From assembly GCA_963826035.1 (NCBI GenBank), contig CAWGVZ010000015.1, positions 1,116,001-1,180,000 of the forward strand: 64,000 nucleotides of DNA, read 5' to 3'. Position 1 is the first letter of the stretch; the number at the start of each line of letters is the position of its first letter. Shown here in pieces: positions 53,458 to 61,938 of this stretch. Made by a program: the position numbers and the translations under genes. Under the pieces are notes generated by a model. It was given only the letters and a program-made list of their open reading frames with translations. It ran no database searches and was not told the origin of the DNA. This stretch comes from Actinophytocola sp963826035. Lineage in GTDB: Bacteria; Actinomycetota; Actinomycetes; Mycobacteriales; Pseudonocardiaceae.

Positions 53458-54336
53458 TTAGGAGATCTGCGCGAGCGCCGGCTGCCCGCGGACCTCGGGC
53501 TCGACGGCGTTGAGACGAGCGAGCAGGATGTCGCGAGCGCCGATCGCGCTCGTCCCGAGCCGCGGCACGGCCGTCTCGTCGCACTCGGTCAGCGCGCCGC
53601 GGAACTCGAGCACGTCGACGAGCTCTGCGCTGCGCCGTGACTGATAGGCGATCCGTGACAGGGCGGCGAGCCACGCGGTGCGCCGGCCGGTGAGCACGAC
53701 GAGGCGCGGGCTCAGCACGCGCAGCACGTGCGCCAGCCGGGCCGCGTCGAGCTCGGCGGCGAGCACGAGCGTCCGCACGCCGGCGCGCCGCAGGCAGAGC
53801 TCGAGCGCTTGCGCGTGCAGCGAGTCGAGGTCACAGGTCCAGCTCGCGTCGAAGATGAGGATGGTCTCGGAGCGCATCGGCGGTGGGGCGACGCGCTTGG
53901 CGGCCGCCAGCCAGCCGGTTGCCCAGCGCAGCGCGAAGCCGAGCTCCGCCGAGTGCGCCTCGCCCTCGCGCGCGACGAGCCCGTCGACCGCCGGGAGCAG
54001 GACCTCTTCGACCGTCCGCTCGACCGACCGTACGGCGAGGCTCTCCTCGAGGATGCGGTCGGCCTCGAGCTCCTCGAAGCGGCGCAGCGCCGATCGCAGG
54101 CGCACCGGCGACGACGGACCGCTGCCGCGCTCGCGGGCGATCGAGATCGCCGAGGACACGTTGTGGGTCTCCTCGAAGGCCTGGCGCAGCGCCTCGACCT
54201 CCGCGAGGTCGAACTGGCGATGGCCGCCCGACGTCCGGCGCGGCTTGGGATACCCGAATCGGCGCTCCCAGGACCGCAAGGTGTTGGGGCTGACGCCCAA
54301 CATCGCCGCGGCCGCATGGGTTCGGAGGACGCTCAT
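53458..54336 (-). CDS. MerR regulator with degenerate cobalamin-binding-like domain (copy 1)
   Basis: The 292-residue product starts with THAAAAMLGVSPNTLRSWER RFGYPKP (MerR helix-turn-helix) and GGHRQFDLAEVEALR. A four-helix segment (SVERTVEEVLLPAVDGLVAR) and a Rossmann-like domain (ILIFDASWTCDLDSLHAQAL, VLSPRLVVLTG) follow, as in CarH. The cobalamin-ligating DxHxxG is absent (DASWTCD) and the usual W-x(n)-EH sensing motif is also lost. It therefore probably senses something else or acts as a simple partner. Sister gene at 54911 shares the plan. Confidence 0.85.
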   Translation of the reverse strand: MSVLRTHAAAAMLGVSPNTLRSWERRFGYPKPRRTSGGHRQFDLAEVEALRQAFEETHNVSSAISIARERGSGPSSPVRLRSALRRFEELEADRILEESLAVRSVERTVEEVLLPAVDGLVAREGEAHSAELGFALRWATGWLAAAKRVAPPPMRSETILIFDASWTCDLDSLHAQALELCLRRAGVRTLVLAAELDAARLAHVLRVLSPRLVVLTGRRTAWLAALSRIAYQSRRSAELVDVLEFRGALTECDETAVPRLGTSAIGARDILLARLNAVEPEVRGQPALAQIS

Positions 54337-54425
54337 CGTGGGGTGGCGTAAGCCGGTCCGTTGCGCGTGCGCTCGGCAGCGCTCGCCGCACCGTTCCGGC
54401 TCGGACCCCGAAGGTTACGACTTTT

Positions 54426-54914
54426 CTAGTCCTCGAGGACGAGCAGCGCCGCGTGCGGGGGGCCGCACGGTCCGATGCGCGCCCGGAACCGCACGCCGAA
54501 CTCGCTGCGCGGGCGGACGACGGCCGTTCGCGGCTCGCCGGATCCGGACGCCGCGTCGACGAGCAGGACGAGCAGGTTCTCGGCGCTGGGCGCGTTCGCG
54601 TCGGCCGGGACGATGAAGTCGGCGATGTGCCGGTTGACCGCCAGCGTCTCGTCTGTGCCGAGCAGCGCCTCGGCGCGCGCCGAGAGGGCGCACACCGACA
54701 GCGTCGAGTCGATGACGACGAACGGCTCGTCGGCGCGCGGCGCGACGTCGGCCGGCGCCTGCAGCACGAGACCGAGCCCGCAGTGGCCACAGACCCGCGA
54801 GCCCGTGGTCTCCATGCTCGCCGCGGGTGGCATGCCGCAGTGCCCGCAGAACGACACGAAGGCCAGTCCGCGCTCGTCCACCAGCGGTGCGCGGACGGCG
54901 TGGAGCCTTCTCAT
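54426..54914 (-). CDS. Zinc-ribbon plus PAS-like protein
   Basis: The 162-residue protein has two CGHCG motifs (FCGHCGMPP and VCGHCGLGL, 19 residues apart), which can bind one zinc ion, followed by a PAS-like fold (PFVVIDSTLSVCALSARAEA, LLGTDETLAVNRHIADFIVP). No output domain is seen, so it is probably a small sensor or adapter protein. Start ATG overlaps the stop of the MerR gene upstream (ATGA), giving strong translational coupling with copy 2 of the MerR regulator. Confidence 0.7.
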   Translation of the reverse strand: MRRLHAVRAPLVDERGLAFVSFCGHCGMPPAASMETTGSRVCGHCGLGLVLQAPADVAPRADEPFVVIDSTLSVCALSARAEALLGTDETLAVNRHIADFIVPADANAPSAENLLVLLVDAASGSGEPRTAVVRPRSEFGVRFRARIGPCGPPHAALLVLED

Positions 54915-55816
54915 GCCTGCGCCTCACGCGGGAGCTTGGCGGAGCGCAGCGTGCGCGGCGCCGCGTCTTCGTAGCGCTCCTCGCGACGGTCGTCGATGAG
55001 CGCGAGCAGCTGGCGCTGCGCCCCGAACGGCGTGTCCGGAAGGACGCGCGCGCCCGCTGCGCTGCGCACGTTCGCGCCGCGGTGGGCACGGCGGAAGAGC
55101 GCGGTGGGCAGCTGCCCGGATGCGGCGCGCACGCGGTACGCCCAGCGCGCGACGTCGTCATCGGACTCGTGGCTGCCCGCGATGACGACCGCGTCGGGCG
55201 ACAGCGCGGCGACGACGTCGCCCAGGCCCCCGACGCTCGAGACGGGAAGGGCCATGACCCGCGCCCCGGCTCGCAGGCAGAACAGCTCGAATGCGCGCAT
55301 GCCGAGCGCGTCGGGATCGATCCCGTTGCGGGTCGCATCGCCGACGAGGATCGCGAGCGGGCGCGACGGCGGCGGCGCCAGACGCTGCGCGCGGCGCAGC
55401 CAGTCGTCGGCCCAGCGGGCCGCGAACGCCCAGGGCGCGCTGTCGGTGCCGAACCGACCGCCGAGCTCCTCGAGCGACGGCAGCAAGACCTCCTCGACGG
55501 AGCGCTCGACCGAGCGCAGCGCCAGGGCGCACTCCATCGCGACGTCGGCGCGCTGCAGCTCGAAGCTCGTGAGCGCGCCGACGAGCGTGTGCGTGTCGGT
55601 GCTGAGGGCCTCCCGCGCGCGGCTCACGGCGGACGAGATCGACAGGCCCTGCTGCAGCGCGTCGCGCAATGCCGCGACCTCGCCGTGGGTGTAGAGGCGG
55701 TGCCGGCCCGCGGAGCGCTGCGGCTTGGGATAGCCGAACCGGCGCTCCCACGCGCGCAGCGTGTTCGGGCTGACGTTCAACAGCGCCGCAGCCTCGCTGG
55801 TCTTCAGGGTGCGCAT
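54911..55816 (-). CDS. MerR regulator with degenerate cobalamin-binding-like domain (copy 2)
   Basis: The 301-residue paralogue of the 53458-54336 protein: TSEAAALLNVSPNTLRAWER RFGYPKPQR, RSVERSVEEVLLPSLEELGG, and ILVGDATRNGIDPDALGMRA. The cobalamin ligand motif is again absent (GDATRNG). The C-terminal tail is extended by about 40 residues (GANVRSAAGARVLPDTPFGA, QRQLLALIDD). It leads the transcript of this set and is coupled to the zinc-ribbon/PAS gene. Repeats upstream at 55947, 56084 and 56152 are candidate binding sites. Confidence 0.85.
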   Translation of the reverse strand: MRTLKTSEAAALLNVSPNTLRAWERRFGYPKPQRSAGRHRLYTHGEVAALRDALQQGLSISSAVSRAREALSTDTHTLVGALTSFELQRADVAMECALALRSVERSVEEVLLPSLEELGGRFGTDSAPWAFAARWADDWLRRAQRLAPPPSRPLAILVGDATRNGIDPDALGMRAFELFCLRAGARVMALPVSSVGGLGDVVAALSPDAVVIAGSHESDDDVARWAYRVRAASGQLPTALFRRAHRGANVRSAAGARVLPDTPFGAQRQLLALIDDRREERYEDAAPRTLRSAKLPREAQA

Positions 55817-55895
55817 GAGGGGAGCATGATCGGCCTAAAGCCCCGCGGTTGCAAATCCGAAGCTAGGGAACTGCACACGTTCTGGTGCCAAAGCT

Positions 55896-56162
55896 GGGCA
55901 TTTGCGCCGTGGGTACTGGCCCATGCCGTCGCCGGGAACCTCGGAGTGGACGAATGTACGACTACAGGTCGCGGTCCGGCGGCCGATCACCTCCTCTGCC
56001 GCGACATGCCTGTTTCTGGTGAACGCGACGTCTCAGCCGGCATGCAGATGGTGGCCCGCCAGTCAATGGCGGAGCGACCGAGATGGACGAATGTTCAGCT
56101 TCAGCCCTGGAAAACCGGGCATTTGAGGGCACCCGCGAGCAAATGAGGCGTATGTTCGTCCG
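55896..56162. promoter_or_regulatory. Repeated short motifs upstream of the MerR gene
   Basis: GGGCATTTG occurs at 55896-55904 and 56117-56125. TGGACGAATGT occurs at 55947-55957 and 56084-56094, and a near copy in inverted orientation (TATGTTCGTCC) is at 56151-56161. These lie 80-345 bases upstream of the first MerR start in a 411-base gap without a protein gene up to 56227. They may be operators for the MerR proteins. The spacing is irregular, so direct testing is needed. Confidence 0.4.
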
Positions 56163-56227
56163 CTGGATTTTCCGCGCGCGCGGGCCTGGGCTACGGTGGC
56201 GGCCCGTTCACCACCCCGGAGGTCCCA

Positions 56228-56317
56228 ATGTCCACCCTCAAGCCGCGTGTCTACCCGTTCCTCATGGCCGCGATCGGCGTCTTCGCCGCGACCGGCGGTG
56301 CATTTCGCATCGGCTGA
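56228..56317 (+). CDS. Small membrane peptide, 29 residues
   Basis: ATG at 56228 is preceded by GGAGGT at good spacing. The product (MSTLKPRVYPFLMAAIGVFA ATGGAFRIG) is one hydrophobic helix with a basic start. It precedes the HD-GYP gene by 48 bases. Peptides this small are often missed; the ribosome site is the main support. It could be a chance frame. Confidence 0.5.
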   Translation: MSTLKPRVYPFLMAAIGVFAATGGAFRIG

Positions 56318-56341
56318 CGCCACGGCGTCGATGACAGCCAT

Positions 56342-56367
56342 ACGGGGAGGCCGTAAGGTCTCCCCGT
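56342..56367 (+). promoter_or_regulatory. Stem-loop covering the HD-GYP start codon
   Basis: ACGGGGAG (56342-56349) pairs with CTCCCCGT (56360-56367) and the GTG start of the next gene lies at the 3' edge. It is either a short terminator for the small peptide gene or a structure that limits translation of the HD-GYP protein. Seen directly; role inferred. Confidence 0.4.
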
Positions 56368-57767
56368 GACGGTTGTACAGACGTCGAGCCACCGCAGCGT
56401 CGCCGTCATGCTCGCCTTGGCGCTGCTCGCGGCCTCCGTACCGGTCCTGTTCATCGCACAGCGCGAAGCGGTCTTCGTTCCGCTGACGGCAGTGCTGGCC
56501 GCGTGCGCGGTGACGAGCGTCCTGTACGCCTCCAAGTGGGACGGCGAGCTGCAGATCTCGGCGGCGTTCGTGTGCTTCATGCTGGCGGTCGCGTTCGTGG
56601 GTCCGGTCGGGGCGTTCGTCGTCGCGGCCGCGGCCGAGGTCGGAGCCTGGCTCATCCAGCGCTACCGCCTCATCGTCCTGCCGCTCAACCTCGCGGCCGA
56701 GGCGGTGCCGACCCTCCTGGCAGGCATGCTGTTCTACGAGCTCGCCGGGGGGCTGCAGGACGGAGGCCCAGGCGACGTCGCGGCCCTCGCGCTTGCGGGC
56801 GTCGGGTTCCTTGCGCTGAACTTCGCCCTGGCGAGCACCCTCGAGGCGCTCGTCGAGGGCGGTGGCCTGCGCTCCGCGCTGATCCCGCCGCGCGAACTGC
56901 TGCCGTCGCTGGGCCTGACGCTGGCCCTGACGCTGGCGATCGCCGGCGTCAGCGCGCGCTTCGACATCGCGGCGAGCCTGTTCGTGGTCCTCATCATCGT
57001 CGCGTTCAACTACATGTCGCGCCTCGTCGTCATCGCCCGCCAGCGCGCCGGCCAGTACGCGGCGCTGTCGTGGGGGGTGCTGTCCGCGCTCGTGCGGTCG
57101 CTGGATCGCCGCGACAGCCGCACCGCGCGCCACAGTGCCGCGGTCGCGGGCTTCGCGCGCGACATCGCGCTGGAGTGCGGGATGAGCAAGCGCGAGGCGG
57201 ACCTCGCTCACACCGCTGGCCTGCTGCACGACATCGGGCGCTTCGCGCTGCCCGATCGCGTCATGGAGCGGCAGGGCACGCTGACTGAGGACGACTGGGA
57301 TGCGATCCATCAGCACCCCGAGCTCGGCGCCGACATGCTCAAGGACCTCGGCGTCTACGGCCCGGTCGCGCAGATCGTCCGCGCCCATCACGAGCGCATC
57401 GACGGGCGCGGCTACCCCGATCGCCTGAAGGGCGACGAGATCCCGCCGATCGCGAGGATCGTCGCGGTCGCCGAGGTCTACGACACCTTGACCGCGCGAG
57501 GACACCTACCGCGACCCGATGACCTCGTTTCAGGCGATCACCGAGCTGCGCCGCGTCGCCGGCACGCAGCTCGACTCGAGCTACGTCGAGGCGCTCGCCT
57601 CGCTGCTGACCGGGCGCGGCATGGACTACCGCCACGCCGACACCGCGGACTTCGACACCGAGCTCGCGATCCAGAGCAGGATCGCCGACTCCGTGTCCAC
57701 GGACTCCGTCGCGGGCTCGGGCCTCGGCGCGGTCGCCGCCAAGGAGGCTCAGCCGCCCGCGAAGTGA
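56366..57767 (+). pseudogene. Membrane HD-GYP phosphodiesterase, one frameshift
   Basis: The N-terminal 215 residues form about seven hydrophobic segments. Then comes an HD-GYP domain (RDSRTARHSAAVAGFARDIA, HTAGLLHDIGRFALPD, HHERIDGRGYPDRLKGDEIP), which hydrolyses cyclic di-GMP. The frame shifts near 57497, after VAEVYDTLTA, and the second frame continues EDTYRDPMTSFQAITELRRV to the stop at 57767. A single missing base would restore a protein of about 466 residues. Start GTG 56366 overlaps a hairpin. Confidence 0.8.
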
Positions 57768-57785
57768 GGGTGGGCGGCGCGCGCG

Positions 57786-59099
57786 TCAGGCGCGCGCGAC
57801 CGCCGCGCCGGTGACCGCCCAGCGGCCGCGCACGAAGCGCGCGCCGATCGTCGCCAGGCGGGCGAGGACGAAGGCGAGCAGGCCGGCCCAGACGCCGGTG
57901 ATGCCCCAGTCAAGCTGGAGTGCGAGCAGCGCGACGGGGACGTAGACGCCGATTCCGGCAAGCAGCATCGAGCCCGCGAGCCAGCGCGTGTCGCCGGCGC
58001 CGATGAGGATCCCGTCGAGCGCGAAGACGACCGCGGCGGCGGGCTGCATGAGCGCGAGCAACGGCCAGATCGCCGCCGCGCGGTCGAGGACCGCGGGGTC
58101 TGAGGTGAACGCGCGGGGCAGCGGTCCCGCGAGCGCGAGGAGGATCGCGCCCAGCGCGCAGCCCGCGCAGAGCGACCAGCCGATCGTGCGCAGCGCCGCA
58201 GCTCGCGCGCCGCGCGCGTCGCCGGCGCCCAGCGCCCGCCCGACGAGCACCTGCGCGGCGATCGCGATCGCATCCAGCACGAGCGCGCCCAGGACGAAGA
58301 GCCCGAACGCGATCTGGTGTGCGGCGAGCGACGTCTCGCCGATCCTGGCGAGGACGGCGCTCGCGGTCGCGAAGGCGACGAGCAGCGCCGCCGAGCGCAC
58401 GAAGAGCTCGCCGGAGATCCGCACGAGCGGCGCGAGCAGCTCCAGCCGCGGGCGGCGGTCGAGCGCCGGGCGGCGCAGCAGGATCCATGCGAAGGCGGCC
58501 CCCATGCCGGCCTGCGCCAGGACCGTGCCGGCGGCCGAGCCGTCCAGGCCCCAGCCCAGGCCGTAGACGAACCACAGCTCGAGCACGACGTTCGCGAGCT
58601 GCGACGCCACGACGATGTAGAGCGGCGTGCGCAGGTCCGCGACGCCGCGCAGGTAGCCCTGGCCCGCGAGCGCGACGAGCGCCGGCAGCAGGCCGGCGGC
58701 GCTGATGCGCAGGTAGCGCTCGGCCATCGCGGCCGTCTCGCCGCGCCCGCCGATGAGCGCGACGAGCGGGCCGGCCAGCGCCACGCAGACGAACGCGAGG
58801 ACGAGCCCGAGCGCGCACGCGAGCCACAGCGACTGGGCGGCAAGCTGGCCCGCGCGGGCGTCGTCGCCCGCTCCGGACAGCCGCGCGACCTGCGCCGTCG
58901 TGCCGTACGTCAGGAAGATGCACAGCGAGACGAGCGTCGTGAGGATCGTCGCGGCGATGGCGAGCGCGGCGAGCTGCGGCGTGCCGAGGTGGCCGACGAT
59001 CGCGGTGTCGACGAGCAGGTACAGCGGCTCCGCGGCCAGCGCGCCGAGGGCGGGCACCGCGAGCCGCCAGATCTCGCGATCGTGAGGGGATCGCAGCAC
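57786..59099 (-). CDS. MATE family efflux transporter
   Basis: The 437-residue protein (start GTG 59099) has about 12 hydrophobic helices in two halves. VPALGALAAEPLYLLVDTAI VGHLG and the second-half region VRSAALLVAFATASAVLARI GETSLAAHQI are MATE signatures. It exports drugs or metabolites with sodium or protons. The upstream region is unusually C-rich and repetitive. Confidence 0.9.
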   Translation of the reverse strand: MLRSPHDREIWRLAVPALGALAAEPLYLLVDTAIVGHLGTPQLAALAIAATILTTLVSLCIFLTYGTTAQVARLSGAGDDARAGQLAAQSLWLACALGLVLAFVCVALAGPLVALIGGRGETAAMAERYLRISAAGLLPALVALAGQGYLRGVADLRTPLYIVVASQLANVVLELWFVYGLGWGLDGSAAGTVLAQAGMGAAFAWILLRRPALDRRPRLELLAPLVRISGELFVRSAALLVAFATASAVLARIGETSLAAHQIAFGLFVLGALVLDAIAIAAQVLVGRALGAGDARGARAAALRTIGWSLCAGCALGAILLALAGPLPRAFTSDPAVLDRAAAIWPLLALMQPAAAVVFALDGILIGAGDTRWLAGSMLLAGIGVYVPVALLALQLDWGITGVWAGLLAFVLARLATIGARFVRGRWAVTGAAVARA

Positions 59100-59180
59100 C
59101 GCATCGATGCTAGGGCGCCCGGGCGTCGCCGCCGCCCTGGCGCCGCGCCCACGTCGCCGCCCCTCGGGCGCCGCGCCCAC

Positions 59181-59242
59181 GGCGCCGCCGCCCCCCGGCC
59201 GCCGCGCCCACGGCGCCGCCGCCCCCCGGCCGCCGCGCCCAC
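59181..59242. repeat. Two 31-bp tandem repeats in a C-run tract
   Basis: The 31-base unit beginning GGCGCCGCCGCCCCCCGGCC occurs at 59181-59211 and again at 59212-59242, followed by irregular C-runs to about 59283. The strand with G-runs could form quadruplexes. It lies between the MATE gene and a lipoprotein gene and may affect the MATE promoter. Confidence 0.6.
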
Positions 59243-59329
59243 GGCCCCGCCCCCCCACGGCCCGCCGCCCCACGGCCCCGCCGCCGCCCCCGGCGCGAGT
59301 CATGCGCGCGGGCGCCTTACGATGGCGCC

Positions 59330-59780
59330 ATGCGCGGCCGGAAGGCTCACGTGGCGGCGGTCGGGGCCCTGCTCGTCGCGGGCTGCGGCTCGCCGGACCC
59401 GGCCCCCGTGCCGGCGGCCTGCCTCGACGAGCCGGGCGATCGCGAAGGCACTCACGCGCGCACCCGACCGCGTCCGGCTCGCCGACGGCTCGCCGCTGTC
59501 GCGCTGCGTGCACCTCGCCGCGCGCCGCGACGCCGATCTCCAGGCGCTCGGCGCGTCGCTCACGCGGATCACCGACGACCTGCACGCGGCCGCGCGCACG
59601 GATCTGCGCGCGGCGGAGCGCCTCGGCTACCTCATCGGCGCCGCGCGGCGCGGCGCGGCACGGACGCCCGGGATCGCCGCACAGCTCGCGCGCCGGCTCG
59701 AGCAGACCGCGAGCTTCGACGACGCGCTCACGCGCGGCGCGCTGCTGCGCGGCGTGGCCTTCGGCGAGGAGGACGGGTGA
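59330..59780 (+). pseudogene. Small lipoprotein, frameshifted
   Basis: From ATG 59330, a lipoprotein signal (VAAVGALLVAGCGSPDPAPV) with a good lipobox Cys is followed by a frame change near 59436. The second frame reads AKALTRAPDRVRLADGSPLS RCVHLAARRDADLQALGASL TRITDD and helices on to stop 59780. The predicted mature protein is about 130 residues, helical, unknown. Likely a sequencing indel rather than a real loss. Confidence 0.6.
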
Positions 59781-59811
59781 GCCCCGACAGTCGAGCCATC
59801 CCGCGCGCGCG

Positions 59812-60651
59812 ATGAAGCTGCGCCTCTACCACCACCGCGACGGCGCGCGCATCGCCTATCGCGAGGCCGGCGTCGGGCCGAGCCTGTGCCTCGTGCACAG
59901 CGCGGCGCTGTCGCACCGCGAGTTCGTCCCGCTGGTCGAGCACCTCACCGATCGGTTCCGTCTCGTGCTCCCGGACCTGCCGCTGCACGGCGACTCCGAG
60001 GACCGCCCGCGCCACCCGTACACGATCGACTGGCTCGCGGAGGTCATGGCGGAGTTCTGCCGCGAGACGTGCGGGCGCCATCCGCTCGTCGGCGGGCACG
60101 GCGCGGGCGCCGAGATCCTGCTGCGAGCCGTGGTCACCGGACAGCTCGCCCCGTCGCGGCTCGTCCTCATGCCCAACCGCCTGCACCGCCCGCCCGAGCG
60201 CTCGCGCGTCCCCGTGCCGGTGCGGGTGTTCGGTCTGGCCGCGTCGCTGCCTGGGCTGGACCGGCTCGCGTCGCGCACCGTGCGCCTCGCCTACCGGCCC
60301 GAGCACGGGATGAAGCTCACCGCTCGCGGTAACCCGGCCGCGCGCGACCTCATCCGCCACGCCACCGCGGACGTCTCCGGCAACGCGAACCTCGCGCGCT
60401 CGTGGGCGCGCTGGGTGCGCCGCTGGCCATCGGGCGCGCAGACCGACCTGCTCGAGGCGTACCCGCGCCTGCACGGGAGCGTGCTGCTGCTGTGGGCCGA
60501 CCGCGATCGCTACCACCCGCTCGCCGGTGCCGAGGAGGCGCGCGACCTGCTGCCCAACGCGTTGCTGCGCGTGCTGCCGGGGACGGGCTTCCTCATCGCC
60601 TACGACGACCCGGTCGGCGTCGCACGCGAGCTCACGGCGTTCTGTGGCTGA
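59812..60651 (+). CDS. Alpha/beta-hydrolase fold protein without a catalytic triad
   Basis: The 279-residue protein has a normal alpha/beta-hydrolase start (LCLVHSAALSHREFVPLVEH, RLVLPDLPLHGDS) and end (VLLLWADRDRYHPLAGAEEA). At the nucleophile elbow, where G-x-Ser-x-G is expected, it has GHGAG (residues 95-99), so the nucleophile position holds glycine. At the expected histidine the sequence is PGTGFLIAYDD, again not histidine. It is predicted inactive as an esterase and might be a binding protein. A stop codon separates it cleanly from the neighbours. Confidence 0.75.
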   Translation: MKLRLYHHRDGARIAYREAGVGPSLCLVHSAALSHREFVPLVEHLTDRFRLVLPDLPLHGDSEDRPRHPYTIDWLAEVMAEFCRETCGRHPLVGGHGAGAEILLRAVVTGQLAPSRLVLMPNRLHRPPERSRVPVPVRVFGLAASLPGLDRLASRTVRLAYRPEHGMKLTARGNPAARDLIRHATADVSGNANLARSWARWVRRWPSGAQTDLLEAYPRLHGSVLLLWADRDRYHPLAGAEEARDLLPNALLRVLPGTGFLIAYDDPVGVARELTAFCG

Positions 60652-60914
60652 GCGCGAGGCCCACGTCGATTCCGCGGCCGCCGCGCTCTCGGCGTTGTCC
60701 TGCTTCGTGACGATGCTCGCGATGACGAGCGCAGCAGGAGGCCGAAGAGCAGGCCGACGACCTCGTGGACCGTGTCGCCGATCTCGATGTCGCGCAGGCG
60801 AGGGAACCGCTTGTCGACGTAGTACACCGCGAGCACGGCGATCAGCGTCGGGACACCGACGACGAGGAGGATCAGGACCTCGGTCGAGACGTGGTTGAGG
60901 AGGTAGTACGACAT
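60652..60914 (-). pseudogene. DUF4239 membrane protein fragment
   Basis: From ATG 60914: LNHVSTEVLILLVVGVPTLI AVLAVYYVDKRFPRLRDIE, then after a frame change near 60735 ALVIASIVTKQDNAESAAAA EST. This matches the first third of bestrophin-like DUF4239 proteins (about 250 residues). Homology ends against the 3' end of the hydrolase-fold gene, so the rest is deleted. Confidence 0.6.
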
Positions 60915-61044
60915 GCGAGCACGGCCACGCGAGTGAACGCCCGCGCGAGCTCGTCACCCCGGTCTAGGGCGCCGAGTGTAGCCGCGCAATGGGTGGTGTG
61001 AAACCGCGAATTACTGTTGGAAAACAAGTTTGCCGTTCTTGACA

Positions 61045-61928
61045 GTATGCGGCTATGGTGGGGCGCGCGGGAGGCGCATGGGTCGCGCCTGCGAGCGCGG
61101 CGCCTGGCGACCGTTCCCGCCGACGGCGTGGTGGCGACCACGACAACGCCGCGCCCTGTGCGCGCTGGCGGCGCAGCGGCGCGGGCTGCCCGGCCCCACG
61201 CCTGAGGCGGTCTTCGCCTGCCAGTACAAGCCGGCTTCGCGGCGTTGCCAGCAGGCCGTGCTGCCGAGCGCGGTGCCGCGGTTCGCGATCTTCGACCGCG
61301 CGTCCGCCTTCGAGCCGCCGTTCTTCGTCAATCCGGCCTTCGGCACGCTGTCGGGAGGCGTGCACCGGTTCGACGCGCTTCATCAACTCGACGCCTTGCG
61401 CCCCAGCTGTCACGCGCGGCGCTATGCCGCGATCGCGGCTGCGATGGGGCTCGCGCCCGCGGACGCCCGCGCGCACCTCATGGAGGAGGTGCTGATCGGC
61501 GACGAGGTGACGCTCGAGGGGTTCGTGCACGAGGGTCGCTTCACGCCGATCGGCATCACGGACTCGGTGAAGTACGCGGGCACTGACAGCTTCGAGTGCA
61601 TCGTGTACCCGACACGGCTGCCGGAGGATCGGCAGGCGAGGTGATCGACGTCGCCGAGCGCCTCGTCGCAGCGCTGAGCTTCGACGGCGGGCTGCTGAAC
61701 ATCGAGTTCGCCGTCCCCGAGCGCGGACCGGTGAAGATCCTCGTGGAGCCCGGCCGGCGGTTGTCCGAGCAGGGACACAACGATCCCTGCAGCTACCGGC
61801 TGGCGATCTTCTACGAGGTCGGGGAGACCCGGCGGGAGGCTCTCCTGCGCTGCCGCGAGCGCGCGCGCTCGCTGGACTTCGAGCTCGTCCCGGTCGCCGC
61901 GCAGGACGCCGTGGTCGCTGCAAACTGA
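61045..61928 (+). pseudogene. ATP-grasp protein, broken in several places
   Basis: Pieces in several frames match ATP-grasp ligase-type proteins: AQRRGLPGPTPEAVFACQYK, FAIFDRASAFEPPFFVNPAF (N-terminal and lid), VLIGDEVTLEGFVHEGRFTP IGITDSVKYAGTDSF (ATP-binding strand pair), then in another frame IDVAERLVAALSFDGGLLNI EFAVPERGP. Breaks lie near 61140 and 61640, and the C-terminal quarter is atypical. About 290 of the usual 380-410 residues are represented. It would join a carboxylate to an amine or thiol if intact; now a remnant. Confidence 0.6.
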
Positions 61929-61938
61929 CGGCTGACGG

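Noticed and set aside
61039..61059. TTGACA with TATGGT as a promoter of the ATP-grasp remnant
   Set aside because: The spacing is 9 bases, far too short for a sigma-70 promoter.
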